The notes beneath the pieces were generated by a model that was given only the letters and a program-made list of their open reading frames with translations, searched no databases and had not been told where the DNA came from. Positions 25,374-34,936 of a stretch of 64,000 bases of DNA are shown piece by piece. Both the position numbers and the translations under genes were made by a program. How positions within the stretch are numbered: position 1 is the stretch's first letter; every line of letters begins with the position of its first letter. The stretch is from RGIG9060 sp045645985 (GTDB lineage: Bacteria; Spirochaetota; Spirochaetia; Treponematales; Treponemataceae), in NCBI GenBank assembly GCA_045645985.1, contig JAZRJV010000026.1:28283-92282 (forward strand), in the 5' to 3' direction.

Positions 25374-28272
25374 TTTCTTCCTTGTTACGATTTCTTCTTA
25401 TTGGATGTGGCGGAATATATACATCTTTTTCTGGCTCAACATCTTCTTCTTCAAAAGGTTCAGCGTCAGGAACAGAAGCGATACATCCTTTTTCATTATC
25501 AAGTTTAATTGTAATTACCTTACTTACACCAGATTCTTCCATTGTAACACCGAGCATTGTACTTGCTCCAGTAACAGTTTTTTTGTTGTGAGTAATAATG
25601 ATGTATTGGCTAACATTTGCAAAGTCACGCAAAGTTTGAACAAAGCGAGTAACATTGTGTTCATCCAAAGCGGCGTCAATCTCATCAAGCAAACAGAAAG
25701 GAGATGGACGAACCATGTAAGTTGCAAACATCAAGGCAACTGCAGTCATTGTTTTTTCACCACCAGAAAGCAAAGCGATATTTTCAAGTTTTTTTCCAGG
25801 TGGCTGAGCAAAAATATCAACACCAGATTCCAAAACATTTTGTGGGTCAGTAAGACGAAGTTCTGCTCTACCTCCACCAAAAAGCCTACGGAACATATTG
25901 TGAAAGTTCTTTTTGATTTTATTGTAAGTTGCCAAGAAAAGTTCTGTGGATTCAGCGCGAATTTCCTCTGTAATTCGTTTTAGGTCATCACGAGCTTTTA
26001 CAATATCAGCAATTTGTCCAGACAAGAAATCATAGCGTTCTTTTGTTTCGGCAAACTCTTCTGGAGCCATAAAGTTAACGCTTCCCAAGTCTTTGATTTT
26101 TTGTCTTGAAGAAGCCAATTTTTCTCTAAGGTCAGCAGGTTGTACAGTAATTGTGTACATTCTCTCTTCAAATTCCATCAAATCGCGAGAGTGAGTATCT
26201 CTAAAGTTTTCTTTTAAGTTACGAATTTCAATATCAGAAGTGTTCAAATCCATGTTGTATTTTTCTAATTGACTTTGATATTTAGCCAATTCATCGGATT
26301 TTTTCTTTAGAGATTCGCGTTTTCCAGAAACATCTTTACTTTTGCTGTTAATTTCATGTTCAAGGTCTTCAATCTGTTTTGTTAAAGAACGACCTTTATG
26401 CTCTAAACTAGCAATTTCACCTTCAATTTCAAGAACTTGCTCAGTTATATCTTCTAGTTTTTTAGATTCTGTATAAATTTCGTTATCAAGCTCTCTTAAA
26501 GAATTTTCTTTTCCAGCTAATTCGCGTTTTAAGGCTCTAATTTCAGATTCGGCAGTAATAATCTGACCTTCCATCTTTACTTTGTTAAGCTCAAGGTCTT
26601 TTAGAGTACTTTTGTATTCGTTAATTTTTTCAGAAAGTTCTGAATTTTTTTGATTTAACAACGAAATTTCTGACTGTTTTTCGTTAATAATATTTCTATT
26701 ATCTTGAATTTGTTGATCGATTACGCGTTTTTTTGTAATAATACCTTCTGGAGACAAAAATTCATCGATAAAGGCAGGCGTAATTTTTGTATAATCTGCA
26801 AAAGCATCTTTTAAAGTCTGAAGTTGGCTTTCAATTTCAGTAAAAGATGAAATTGCATTTTCAGAAATCTTTTTAACTTCGCCTTCTGAATAATTTCCAA
26901 GATTGATAAAATCTGTAAATAAATTTTTTCTACCAGAAGCAAGAATCGAAAGTTGTGCAAGTAAATAATTGATATTTTCTTCGGCTTTCTCTCTTGCTTG
27001 AGAAGAATATCCTGCATCTTTAAGTTTAGAATCTAATTCAGTTACGATATCTTCAGTAATTGATTCCAAAGCAATCTGCAATTCTTCAATTTTGTTATTT
27101 ATTGATTCAATTTGTTCATAAATTTGATTTGTGTTATTTTTGTTTTCTACAATTTGATTTTCTGCAAGTAAAATATTTTCGTTAAAGTCAGAAATGTTTT
27201 TTGAAATTTCTGCCAAACGCTTATTCAAATCGTGTAAATTACTTTCTTGCTCACTAATATCTTCGTTTAATTGTTCAATTTGTTCTTCGATATTAGATTT
27301 TCGCCCTTCAAGTTGTTGAACTTTCAACTTTGCTTCTTTTTGTGTTTCAACAAGTTCTTTTGCTTTGTCAGATTTCCCTTTTTGTTCAATAGCAAGTCCG
27401 TAAATTTCAGTTTGAATGCTATTTACTTGCTTTTGCATTGCATCAACTTCGTCTGTGTGTTCAACAATAGTTGCATTGATATTATCAATTTCTTTACGAA
27501 CATTATCTCGCTTTTGAGAAATCTCTTTTATGTCATCTTCTTTTCGAGCTTTGTCTTGTGTAAAACCTTTTAATCTTAAAAGTTGAATATCAAGTTCGTA
27601 ATTAAAAATTTCTTCTTTGAGAGTTCTATATTGAGTTGTTTTTTCAGCTTGAACTTTTAAAGTATCGTAGGATTTTTTTACTTCACCTAAAATTCCTTCA
27701 AATTGACGCATATTTTCTTCTGTGCGTTCAAGTTTGCGTTCGGCTTCGGCTCTTTTTACTTTAAATCGAGTAATTCCAGCTGCTTCTTCAAAAAGATAAC
27801 GACGGTCTTCTGGCTTACTTGAAAGAATTTGGTCGATTTTTCCCTGTTCCATAACAGAATAAGCGGCCTTACCTACACCTGTATCCCAGAAAAGTTCACG
27901 AACATCTTTTAATTTTGCAAGATTATTATTGATGTAATATTCACTTTCGCCAGAACGATAAAGACGGCGCTTAATTGTAATTTCGCTATAATCTATAGGA
28001 AGCAAACCTTGTTCGTTTGCGATTGTAAGAGAAACTTCGGCAACATTTAGTGGTTTTCGGCTTTCTGTACCGTTAAAGATAACATCTTCCATCTTTTCGG
28101 CACGCATATTTTTTGCAGCTTGTTCACCCAAAACCCATTTTACAGCATCAACAACATTACTTTTCCCACATCCGTTAGGACCAAGAAGAGCTGTAACTCC
28201 ATCGGCAAATTCTATATGAGTACGGTCTGCAAATGATTTAAAACCAAAAACTTCTAGACTTTTAAGAAACAC
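25339..28272 (-). CDS. smc: Chromosome segregation SMC ATPase, short form
   Basis: The product is 977 aa, beginning at GTG 28272 with GAGG six bases upstream. Walker A is GPNGCGKS (residues 31-38). The C-terminal ABC signature is ALLSGGEKTMTAVAL and Walker B is CLLDEIDAALDEHN. Long coiled coils span about 170-400 and 530-780. Bacterial SMC is usually about 1,180 aa with a globular glycine-bearing hinge. Here the middle (about 410-525) is short and shows no recognisable hinge motif. SMC organises and separates chromosomes. No scpA or scpB is in the window. Confidence 0.92.
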   Translation of the reverse strand: MFLKSLEVFGFKSFADRTHIEFADGVTALLGPNGCGKSNVVDAVKWVLGEQAAKNMRAEKMEDVIFNGTESRKPLNVAEVSLTIANEQGLLPIDYSEITIKRRLYRSGESEYYINNNLAKLKDVRELFWDTGVGKAAYSVMEQGKIDQILSSKPEDRRYLFEEAAGITRFKVKRAEAERKLERTEENMRQFEGILGEVKKSYDTLKVQAEKTTQYRTLKEEIFNYELDIQLLRLKGFTQDKARKEDDIKEISQKRDNVRKEIDNINATIVEHTDEVDAMQKQVNSIQTEIYGLAIEQKGKSDKAKELVETQKEAKLKVQQLEGRKSNIEEQIEQLNEDISEQESNLHDLNKRLAEISKNISDFNENILLAENQIVENKNNTNQIYEQIESINNKIEELQIALESITEDIVTELDSKLKDAGYSSQAREKAEENINYLLAQLSILASGRKNLFTDFINLGNYSEGEVKKISENAISSFTEIESQLQTLKDAFADYTKITPAFIDEFLSPEGIITKKRVIDQQIQDNRNIINEKQSEISLLNQKNSELSEKINEYKSTLKDLELNKVKMEGQIITAESEIRALKRELAGKENSLRELDNEIYTESKKLEDITEQVLEIEGEIASLEHKGRSLTKQIEDLEHEINSKSKDVSGKRESLKKKSDELAKYQSQLEKYNMDLNTSDIEIRNLKENFRDTHSRDLMEFEERMYTITVQPADLREKLASSRQKIKDLGSVNFMAPEEFAETKERYDFLSGQIADIVKARDDLKRITEEIRAESTELFLATYNKIKKNFHNMFRRLFGGGRAELRLTDPQNVLESGVDIFAQPPGKKLENIALLSGGEKTMTAVALMFATYMVRPSPFCLLDEIDAALDEHNVTRFVQTLRDFANVSQYIIITHNKKTVTGASTMLGVTMEESGVSKVITIKLDNEKGCIASVPDAEPFEEEDVEPEKDVYIPPHPIRRNRNKEENAESESNNTAE

Positions 28273-28392
28273 ATTAACCTCTAAATATTTCTATATTATA
28301 ATGTTATATTTTATACGGAAATACAGTCTAAAGTCAATTATTTAGACCGTTTTGTACATTTTTTGATTAAAAAATTATGCAAAAAATACCAC

Positions 28393-28421
28393 TTGAAAAT
28401 CATTTTGCATAGTAGTAAAAT
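28393..28421 (+). promoter_or_regulatory. Promoter of serS, giving a leaderless mRNA
   Basis: TTGAAA (28393-28398), 17-nt spacer, TAAAAT (28416-28421). The serS ATG begins 9 nt later with no Shine-Dalgarno between. Confidence 0.7.
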
Positions 28422-28430
28422 GATTACATT

Positions 28431-29705
28431 ATGTTAGATTTTAGATTTATTAAAGACAATCTTGAAGCTGTAAAAAAGAACATTTTGGATCGCAATATGA
28501 ATTGTGATGCCGATTTGGTTGTACAACTTTTTGACAAAAGAACTGAATTAGTTACAGCATTACAAGCTTTACAAACAAAGCGTAATGACAATGCAAAAGC
28601 AATGAAAGGTAAACTTCCAGATGATGAAAGAAAACGCCTTATCGAAGAAGGAAAATCCATCAAGGAAGAAATTTCAAAAGCAGAAAGTTTACTTAACGAA
28701 ACAGAATCACAATTAGATGAAGCTGCTCGTCAAATTCCAAACATGGCTCACCCAGAAGCACCAGTTGGAAGTTTAGATACAGAAAATCTTGAAGTAAAAC
28801 GAGTTGGAACTCCAAGAGAATTTAGTTTTCAGCCTAAAGACCATGTTCAACTTGGTCAGGATTTGGATATTATCGATTTTGACGCTGGAACAAAAGTTTC
28901 TGGACCTAAATTCTATTTCTTGAAAAATGAAGCAGTTTTCTTAGAACAAGCTCTTATTATGTATGCAATGAATATTCTTCGAAAACATGGCTTTACTCCA
29001 TTTATTACACCAGATATTGCTCGTGAAGAAATTTTGCAAGGAATCGGATTTAATCCTCGAGGAAATGAATCAAATGTTTACTCTCTCGGAGGTGAAAATT
29101 CTTGCTTAGTTGCAACTGCAGAAATCACACTTGGTGGATATCACTCAAACGAAATTCTTGCAAAAGAAAAACTTCCACTTTTCTACTGTGGACTTTCACA
29201 TTGTTTCCGCCGAGAAGCAGGTGCTGCTGGACAATTCTCAAAAGGATTGTACCGAGTTCACCAGTTTTCTAAAGTTGAAATGTTTGTTTATTCTTTGCCA
29301 GAAGATTCAGATAAAATTCACGCAAAATTACGCGAAATCGAAGAAGAAATCTTTATCGGCTTAGGTATTCCATTTAGAGTTGTAGATACTTGTACAGGTG
29401 ACTTAGGTGCTCCAGCTTACAGAAAATGGGACTTGGAAGCATGGATGCCTGGAAGAAACGGTGGCGAATGGGGAGAAGTTACTTCAACTTCAAACTGTAC
29501 AGACTTTCAAGCTCGTCGTTTAAATGTAAAATACAAAGATGACGATGGAAAAAATAAATTTGTTCACATGCTTAACGGAACAGCAATCGCACTTTCAAGA
29601 GCAATGGTTGCAATTCTAGAAAACTACCAAAACGAAGATGGCACAGTTTCTATCCCAGAAGTTCTTGTTCCATTGTGCGGATTTGATAAAATCGTAAAAA
29701 AATAA
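28431..29705 (+). CDS. serS: Seryl-tRNA synthetase
   Basis: The product is 424 aa, normal length. The N-terminal helical arm (MLDFRFIKDNLEAVKKNILDR..., residues about 1-100) reaches the long arm of tRNA-Ser. The class II catalytic core follows, with motif 2 at LSHCFRREAGAAG and motif 3 at MLNGTAIALSRAMVAILENYQ. It charges tRNA-Ser and tRNA-Sec with serine. It has its own promoter and ends at a strong terminator. Confidence 0.97.
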   Translation: MLDFRFIKDNLEAVKKNILDRNMNCDADLVVQLFDKRTELVTALQALQTKRNDNAKAMKGKLPDDERKRLIEEGKSIKEEISKAESLLNETESQLDEAARQIPNMAHPEAPVGSLDTENLEVKRVGTPREFSFQPKDHVQLGQDLDIIDFDAGTKVSGPKFYFLKNEAVFLEQALIMYAMNILRKHGFTPFITPDIAREEILQGIGFNPRGNESNVYSLGGENSCLVATAEITLGGYHSNEILAKEKLPLFYCGLSHCFRREAGAAGQFSKGLYRVHQFSKVEMFVYSLPEDSDKIHAKLREIEEEIFIGLGIPFRVVDTCTGDLGAPAYRKWDLEAWMPGRNGGEWGEVTSTSNCTDFQARRLNVKYKDDDGKNKFVHMLNGTAIALSRAMVAILENYQNEDGTVSIPEVLVPLCGFDKIVKK

Positions 29706-29727
29706 TTTATCATTAAACGATAAAACC

Positions 29728-29785
29728 AAAGCGTGATTTTGTAAGAAATGTGAAAACAAAACTTGCAAAAATCACGCTTTTTTTT
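29728..29785 (+). terminator. Terminator of serS
   Basis: AAAGCGTGATTTT (29728-29740) pairs with AAAATCACGCTTT (29767-29779), followed by a T-tract. The inverted form also carries an A-tract, so it may serve both strands. The rest of the 258-nt gap to 29964 shows only the hairpin at 29886-29908. Confidence 0.88.
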
Positions 29786-29885
29786 ACCCTAGCATTTTTA
29801 CTCACAAAATAAAAACATTTTGAATGATTATAAAAAATTATTGAAAAATATATTGTAAAACGCGTAAACTGAAAATGAAAATCCG

Positions 29886-29908
29886 CAAGTTTTGTGAAGC
29901 AAAACTTG
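29886..29908. repeat. 9-bp palindromic hairpin in the gap after serS
   Basis: CAAGTTTTG (29886-29894) pairs with CAAAACTTG (29900-29908), loop TGAAG. It resembles the second hairpin of the elements at 37819 and 38953 only loosely, and no T-tract follows. Confidence 0.35.
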
Positions 29909-29963
29909 ATTGTAATCCGAAAATGGTATTTTATTTTTTGCTAATATGAGTAATTAAATAAAA

Positions 29964-30773
29964 CTATTCAAAATTCTTTTTATTTAACTTTTCATATAAA
30001 TATCGTGCGTCTTCTCGCTTTAAATCAGAAAATTCAAATTTGTAACAAGTTTTTTCAGTTGAAGATTGAGTTTGAAATTTATCTTTTAAAACAACCTTAC
30101 AATTAATTTTTCTGTAAATTAACGAAAAAGGAATTATAAGTTCTAAAAAATAAGTTTCGCCAATTTCAAAATGAATTTTTGAAGTTAAACTTCCAATAAA
30201 AAGTTCTTGTTCTGAAAGATAAAGTAAATATGGTGGCAAAATTCGCCCTTCTACAGAAGGATTTTGCTCTATAAGATTTTCAGAAAAAAATTGAATTGGA
30301 ATCTGAGTTTCATCAACAGGAACAAACAAGGGAAATTTTTCTGTAAAAAAACAAGAAATAGCGCTTTCAGATTTATCCGAAGAATTATACAAAACGCATT
30401 TTAGATTTTCTAAAACACCTTTTCCAATATCATCTTGTTTGTAAATAAAATCTGGAATTACAATAGCAAATCCGTTTTTTACATGGCGTAAAACACTTTC
30501 AAAAAATAAACCTCTTCCGTTGTAATAAAAAAACACACAAATTTTTGCATTGTCAACTATAACTCTAGAAGTTTGATTTCTTGTAAAAAAAATTATGCCT
30601 TGGTCTAAAATTGAATAATTTTTTTCAGTTAAATCCAAAGGTTGAAAAGTTGGAAGATTTTTTTCAGAAGGAATGTATTCTGTAGAAATTGCCTTTATTT
30701 CAATTTTGGGTAATTTATTTTGTAAATCTTTTAAGACAATTTCTCTTTCTATTCTAGAAAGTACATTACTCAC
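29964..30773 (-). CDS. Unknown protein with possible degenerate PilZ-like C-terminal domain
   Basis: The product is 269 aa with no signal peptide or membrane helix. Beta-rich segments alternate (IHFEIGETYFLELIIPFSLIYRKINCKVVLKD) and the end KFEFSDLKREDARYLYEKLNKK resembles the last strand and helix of PilZ domains. The RxxxR and DxSxxG ligand motifs are missing. It overlaps the upstream lipoprotein gene by 8 nt. The PilZ idea is a pattern guess and needs a profile search. Confidence 0.6.
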   Translation of the reverse strand: MSNVLSRIEREIVLKDLQNKLPKIEIKAISTEYIPSEKNLPTFQPLDLTEKNYSILDQGIIFFTRNQTSRVIVDNAKICVFFYYNGRGLFFESVLRHVKNGFAIVIPDFIYKQDDIGKGVLENLKCVLYNSSDKSESAISCFFTEKFPLFVPVDETQIPIQFFSENLIEQNPSVEGRILPPYLLYLSEQELFIGSLTSKIHFEIGETYFLELIIPFSLIYRKINCKVVLKDKFQTQSSTEKTCYKFEFSDLKREDARYLYEKLNKKNFE

Positions 30774-31503
30774 TTATCAAACTCCCATAATTAACTTGTT
30801 CTATAAAATACGCATCATTTTGATTTACCAAAAAAAACAAAGTATTATAAAAACCATTGTCGGTAGTCAATCGTACAGGAACTTGATATTCATTGATAAA
30901 TTCATTTTGAATAATTATCGGTTTTCCAATAATGAAAGAAATAATTTCTTCGATTTGTTCAAAATCTTCAAGGAAAATTGGTTCTAAAAAGCGTGTTTCT
31001 GGAGAAATACAATCAACTTCAAATTTATTTTGATTTATTCCATCAATAAATTTTTGAATTAAATTTTTTATTTCCGAAGACAAAAGAGAAATATCCAAGC
31101 TTCCAAAATTCTTATATTCAGGATATAAAGCTTCTACAGGTGGCTCATTTTTTGGATAAAAAAGTCTATCTTGAAAGGCAACAGCTTGTAATCCTTGAGG
31201 AACTTTTGGTTTTTGGTTTTCTTTTTCTAGTTCTTTTTGACGCAAATATTCCCGTTGTTGATGTGGAAGCAAATTTTTAAATTCTGTAGAATTTTCATAA
31301 TCATCTTCTTTTTGAGTTTCATCCTCTTTTAAGATATTATCAAGATTTTGCGTCCAATTTATATTGTTGTCTAAATAAGACATCTGATTTCGTAAAGAAT
31401 TATCTGTTTGTGTTACAATAATCTTACTTTCAGAATTAGAACACGAAAAAATCATCAAGAGAAAAATTGAAATACATAATTGCAAAAACTTATTTCTAAA
31501 CAT
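30766..31503 (-). CDS. Unknown lipoprotein
   Basis: I choose ATG 31503 (245 aa, MFRNKFLQLCISIFLLMIFSC), because it directly starts a lipoprotein signal peptide with cysteine at residue 21. The -10 box TACAAT lies 8 nt before it. An in-frame ATG at 31545 would lie upstream of that box. The mature protein has a Q/K/E-rich linker and a C-terminal globular region (about residues 115-245). No family is recognised. Confidence 0.7.
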   Translation of the reverse strand: MFRNKFLQLCISIFLLMIFSCSNSESKIIVTQTDNSLRNQMSYLDNNINWTQNLDNILKEDETQKEDDYENSTEFKNLLPHQQREYLRQKELEKENQKPKVPQGLQAVAFQDRLFYPKNEPPVEALYPEYKNFGSLDISLLSSEIKNLIQKFIDGINQNKFEVDCISPETRFLEPIFLEDFEQIEEIISFIIGKPIIIQNEFINEYQVPVRLTTDNGFYNTLFFLVNQNDAYFIEQVNYGSLISE

Positions 31504-31511
31504 GTTAAAAC

Positions 31512-31520
31512 ATTGTATCA
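31512..31520 (-). promoter_or_regulatory. Extended -10 promoter of the lipoprotein gene
   Basis: On the minus strand TGATACAAT (TGn plus TACAAT). The ATG follows 8 nt after the box with no Shine-Dalgarno; no clear -35 is seen. Confidence 0.5.
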
Positions 31521-31603
31521 CAAAATCTTTCTTTATTATAGACATAAAAGCAACTAATGATTAAAATAACTAAAGAAATTTATATTTTAAGGAAAATAAA
31601 AAT

Positions 31604-33634
31604 ATGGCACTTACTTTAGCAGAAAAAATTCTTCAAGCTCACATTGTAAGCGAGGCTTGTAAAAACACAGAATTTGTAAAAGGCTCACCTATTCAACGAG
31701 GTAGCGACATTGCAATAAAAATCGACCAAACTCTAACTCAAGATGCAACAGGAACTATGGCTTATCTTCAGTTTGAAACTATCGGAATTCCACGAGTAAA
31801 AACAGAAGTTTCAGTTTCTTACATCGACCACAACACACTTCAAACTGACTTTAGAAACATGGACGACCACAGATATTTGCAAAGTATTGCTTCAAAATAC
31901 GGAATTTATTTTTCTCGTCCAGGAAACGGAATTTGTCACCAAGTTCACTTAGAAAGATTTGGTGTACCAGGAAAAACTCTTTTAGGTTCAGATTCTCACA
32001 CTCCAACTGGTGGTGGTATCGGTATGATTGCTATCGGAGCTGGTGGACTTGATGTTGCAGTTGCAATGGGTGGAGGTGCTTTCCACTTGGCAATGCCAAA
32101 AGTTTTTGGTGTAAAACTTACAGGAAAACTCAACAAAGGAATTAGCGCAAAAGACATCATTTTGGCAGTTCTTGAAAAAGAAACTGTAAAAGGTGGAGTT
32201 GGTGCTGTTTACGAATATTTTGGCGAAGGTGTACAATCTTTAACTGTTCCACAAAGAGCAACTATTACAAACATGGGTGCTGAACTTGGAGCAACTTGTA
32301 GTATCTTCCCTTCTGACCAAACAACAAAAGCATTCTTAGATTCAATGGGTCGTGGAGAACTTTGGACAGAACTTAGTGCTGACGAAGGTGCAGAATACGA
32401 CAAAATTATAGAAATCGATTTATCTACACTTAAAGCAAAAGCTGCACAACCACACTCTCCAGATGCAGTAACTGATATTGAAAAAATCGCTGGTAAAAAA
32501 ATTACACAAGTTGCAATTGGTTCTTGTACAAACAGTTCTTTGGACGACTTAGCAGCAGTTGCAGCAATCGTAAAAGGAAAACATATTGCACCGGGAGTTG
32601 AAGCAGGAATTGCACCTGGTAGCCGTACAACACTTATGATGGCAGAAAAAGCTGGAATCTTAGGTGAACTTATCAGAGCAGGTTTTAGAATTCTTGAAAG
32701 TGCTTGTGGACCATGTATCGGAATGGGATTTGCTCCAAACTCAGAAGGAATTACATTACGAACATTCAACAGAAACTTCAAAGGAAGAAGTGGAACAGCT
32801 GATGCAAGTGTATATCTAGTTTCACCAGAAACAGCAGCCGCTTCTGCAATTACTGGATACATTACAGACGCATCAACTTTAACTGATATTGAAACTTATG
32901 TTCCACAAGGAACAAGTATGCTTTCTGGAAAAGCTGAAAAACTTGATTCAGAAAATATCAAAAAATTCGCAACAGACGACGGTATGTTAATCGCACCACT
33001 TTCAGTTGAAGAAAGTGCAAAAGTTGAAATTATCCGTGGACCAAACATCAAAGAATGTCCAGCTTGTCCAGAAATGAAGGATAACTTAAAATTGCCAGTT
33101 CTCTTAAAAGCAAATGACAATGTTTCTACAGACGATATTATGCCAGCTGGAGCAAAAGTATTGCCACTTCGCTCAAATATTCCAGAAATTTCTAAATTCA
33201 CATTTGAACGATTGGACACAGAATTTTACAACAGAGCAACTTCACTTACAGAAAAAGGATGTTTCGTTGTTGGTGGTGAAAACTACGGACAAGGTTCATC
33301 TCGTGAACATGCAGCTCTTGCTCCAATGTTCTTAGGAGTTCGTGCAGTTATCGTAAAATCATTTGCAAGAATCCATAAAGCAAATCTTATCAACTACGGA
33401 ATCATTCCTATCACTTTTGCAAATCCAAGTGATTATGACCTAATTTCACAAGATGATGTAATCGAAATTTCAAATATCACTTCTTCACTTGAAAATGGAA
33501 CAGATTTTGAAATTACTGTTACAGGCAAAAATGGAACTAACAAAATTGTGGGAACAAACTCACTTGATGAAAGAAGCCGAGCTATCCTAAAAGCAGGTGG
33601 ACTTGCTTCTTATACAAGAATGGGCGGACAGTAA
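31604..33634 (+). CDS. acnA: Aconitate hydratase (short aconitase A-type)
   Basis: The product is 676 aa, shorter than the 890-aa E. coli AcnA but like the short bacterial/archaeal form. The iron-sulfur ligands appear in IGSCTNSS (first cysteine) and ESACGPCIGMG (two cysteines). Other motifs are LLGSDSHTPTGGGIGMIAIGAGG and the swivel-domain GGENYGQGSSREHAALAP. It interconverts citrate and isocitrate. No other TCA-cycle gene is nearby, so it may serve glutamate synthesis. AAGGA precedes the ATG. The symbol acnA is a best fit only. Confidence 0.93.
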   Translation: MALTLAEKILQAHIVSEACKNTEFVKGSPIQRGSDIAIKIDQTLTQDATGTMAYLQFETIGIPRVKTEVSVSYIDHNTLQTDFRNMDDHRYLQSIASKYGIYFSRPGNGICHQVHLERFGVPGKTLLGSDSHTPTGGGIGMIAIGAGGLDVAVAMGGGAFHLAMPKVFGVKLTGKLNKGISAKDIILAVLEKETVKGGVGAVYEYFGEGVQSLTVPQRATITNMGAELGATCSIFPSDQTTKAFLDSMGRGELWTELSADEGAEYDKIIEIDLSTLKAKAAQPHSPDAVTDIEKIAGKKITQVAIGSCTNSSLDDLAAVAAIVKGKHIAPGVEAGIAPGSRTTLMMAEKAGILGELIRAGFRILESACGPCIGMGFAPNSEGITLRTFNRNFKGRSGTADASVYLVSPETAAASAITGYITDASTLTDIETYVPQGTSMLSGKAEKLDSENIKKFATDDGMLIAPLSVEESAKVEIIRGPNIKECPACPEMKDNLKLPVLLKANDNVSTDDIMPAGAKVLPLRSNIPEISKFTFERLDTEFYNRATSLTEKGCFVVGGENYGQGSSREHAALAPMFLGVRAVIVKSFARIHKANLINYGIIPITFANPSDYDLISQDDVIEISNITSSLENGTDFEITVTGKNGTNKIVGTNSLDERSRAILKAGGLASYTRMGGQ

Positions 33635-33655
33635 GATTAAATCTTAGGAAAAAAA

Positions 33656-34882
33656 ATGCAAATTGTTCGAGATCCACTTTGGAAAAATATAGAAATTTCT
33701 CAAAACTTGCTTGATATTACAAACACAAAGGAATTTACACGAATTTCAAATATCAAGCAACTTGGACCTACACATTTTGTGTATCCAGGAGCAACACACA
33801 CTCGATTTGCTCATTCTTTGGGAGTTTATCATATTGCAACAAAGTTGATAGACAATTTGCAAAAAAAAGGAGCATCTGATTGGACAAGTCCAGAAGGGAT
33901 TTTGGCTTTTCAGATTGCTTCCCTTTGCCACGATTTAGGACATTTCCCTTACACTCACGCATTAAAGGAACTTCCTTTAAAAGACCACGAAGAATTAACA
34001 GGTGAAATCGTTTTAAATTCTTCAATTACGCCACTTATCAAAAAAGCAGGTACAGAGCCAGAATTTGTAGCAGGAATTGTTGATAAAAATATTCAAACTG
34101 ATAACAAAGAAATTTTATTTTACAGACAGTTACTTTCTGGAGTTTTAGATCCTGATAAATTAGATTATCTTAATCGGGACGCATTTTACTGCGGAGTTCC
34201 CTACGGAATCCAAGACACAGAATTTACACTTGCTGCCTTAGAACCAGATTTACAAAAAGGAATTACGATAAATTCAAAATCAATTGTTGCAGTTGAGAAT
34301 TTGCTTTTTTCAAAATATTTGATGTACAGAACGGTTTATTGGCACAAAACAGTTAGAATCGTTACTGCCATGATGAAAAAGACACTTTTTTCAGCCTTAA
34401 AAAATGATGAAATTTCTGCAGAACAGCTCTACACTCTTTTTGATGAATCACTTTTTGAAACTATCAAAAATTCATACAAAAAAAATCCTGAAGTTTGGCA
34501 TTGTGGAAAACAAATTTTAGACAAAAAATTTTATTCAGTAATTTTAGAACTTCCTTTTGATGAAAAAAATCAAAATCATCAATTATTGGAAAATCTTGAA
34601 AATCGTTCTGATTTAGAACAAAAAATTGCAATCGAATGTGGATGCAAGGACTTTCAAGTTCTAATTGATATTCCAGAAAAAATTTCTTTTGAAAGCGACC
34701 TTTGGATAAAAGACGAAAAGGCAGAATTTAGCAAAAGTTCAACAGTTTTTACGCCAGAAACAGTGAAATCTTTTACAGAAAAGTTGCGATTTATTCGTTT
34801 TGCATTTGATACAGATATTTTAAATTCTAAAACAAATAATGAAATTGAAACACTTAAAAAGAAGATTGCAGATTTACTATGA
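33656..34882 (+). CDS. HD-domain phosphohydrolase, dGTPase/SamHD1-like
   Basis: The product is 408 aa. Metal-binding residues appear in HTRFAHSLGVYHIA (about residue 44), the HD pair in IASLCHDLGHFPYTHALKEL (about 85) and the later aspartate in SGVLDPDKLDYLNRDAFYCGV (about 160). This is the layout of the YdhJ/SamHD1-like group of nucleotide phosphohydrolases. The substrate could be a dNTP or another phosphorylated nucleoside. AGGAAAA lies upstream. It sits 21 nt after aconitase in the same direction. Confidence 0.85.
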   Translation: MQIVRDPLWKNIEISQNLLDITNTKEFTRISNIKQLGPTHFVYPGATHTRFAHSLGVYHIATKLIDNLQKKGASDWTSPEGILAFQIASLCHDLGHFPYTHALKELPLKDHEELTGEIVLNSSITPLIKKAGTEPEFVAGIVDKNIQTDNKEILFYRQLLSGVLDPDKLDYLNRDAFYCGVPYGIQDTEFTLAALEPDLQKGITINSKSIVAVENLLFSKYLMYRTVYWHKTVRIVTAMMKKTLFSALKNDEISAEQLYTLFDESLFETIKNSYKKNPEVWHCGKQILDKKFYSVILELPFDEKNQNHQLLENLENRSDLEQKIAIECGCKDFQVLIDIPEKISFESDLWIKDEKAEFSKSSTVFTPETVKSFTEKLRFIRFAFDTDILNSKTNNEIETLKKKIADLL

Positions 34883-34936
34883 TGCGTATATAATATTTAT
34901 TATAATCAATTATTCAAAATAAAAGGTGGAATTTAA

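Noticed and set aside
25297..25983. A 228-codon open frame on the plus strand antisense to smc
   Set aside because: It lies wholly inside the smc C-terminal ATPase coding region and the small membrane gene. The product is cysteine/phenylalanine-rich with no motif and no Shine-Dalgarno, as expected for a shadow frame.
32209..32862. A 217-codon open frame on the minus strand antisense to aconitase
   Set aside because: It covers the conserved aconitase core. The proline/serine/alanine-rich product is typical of a reverse frame over codon-biased sequence.
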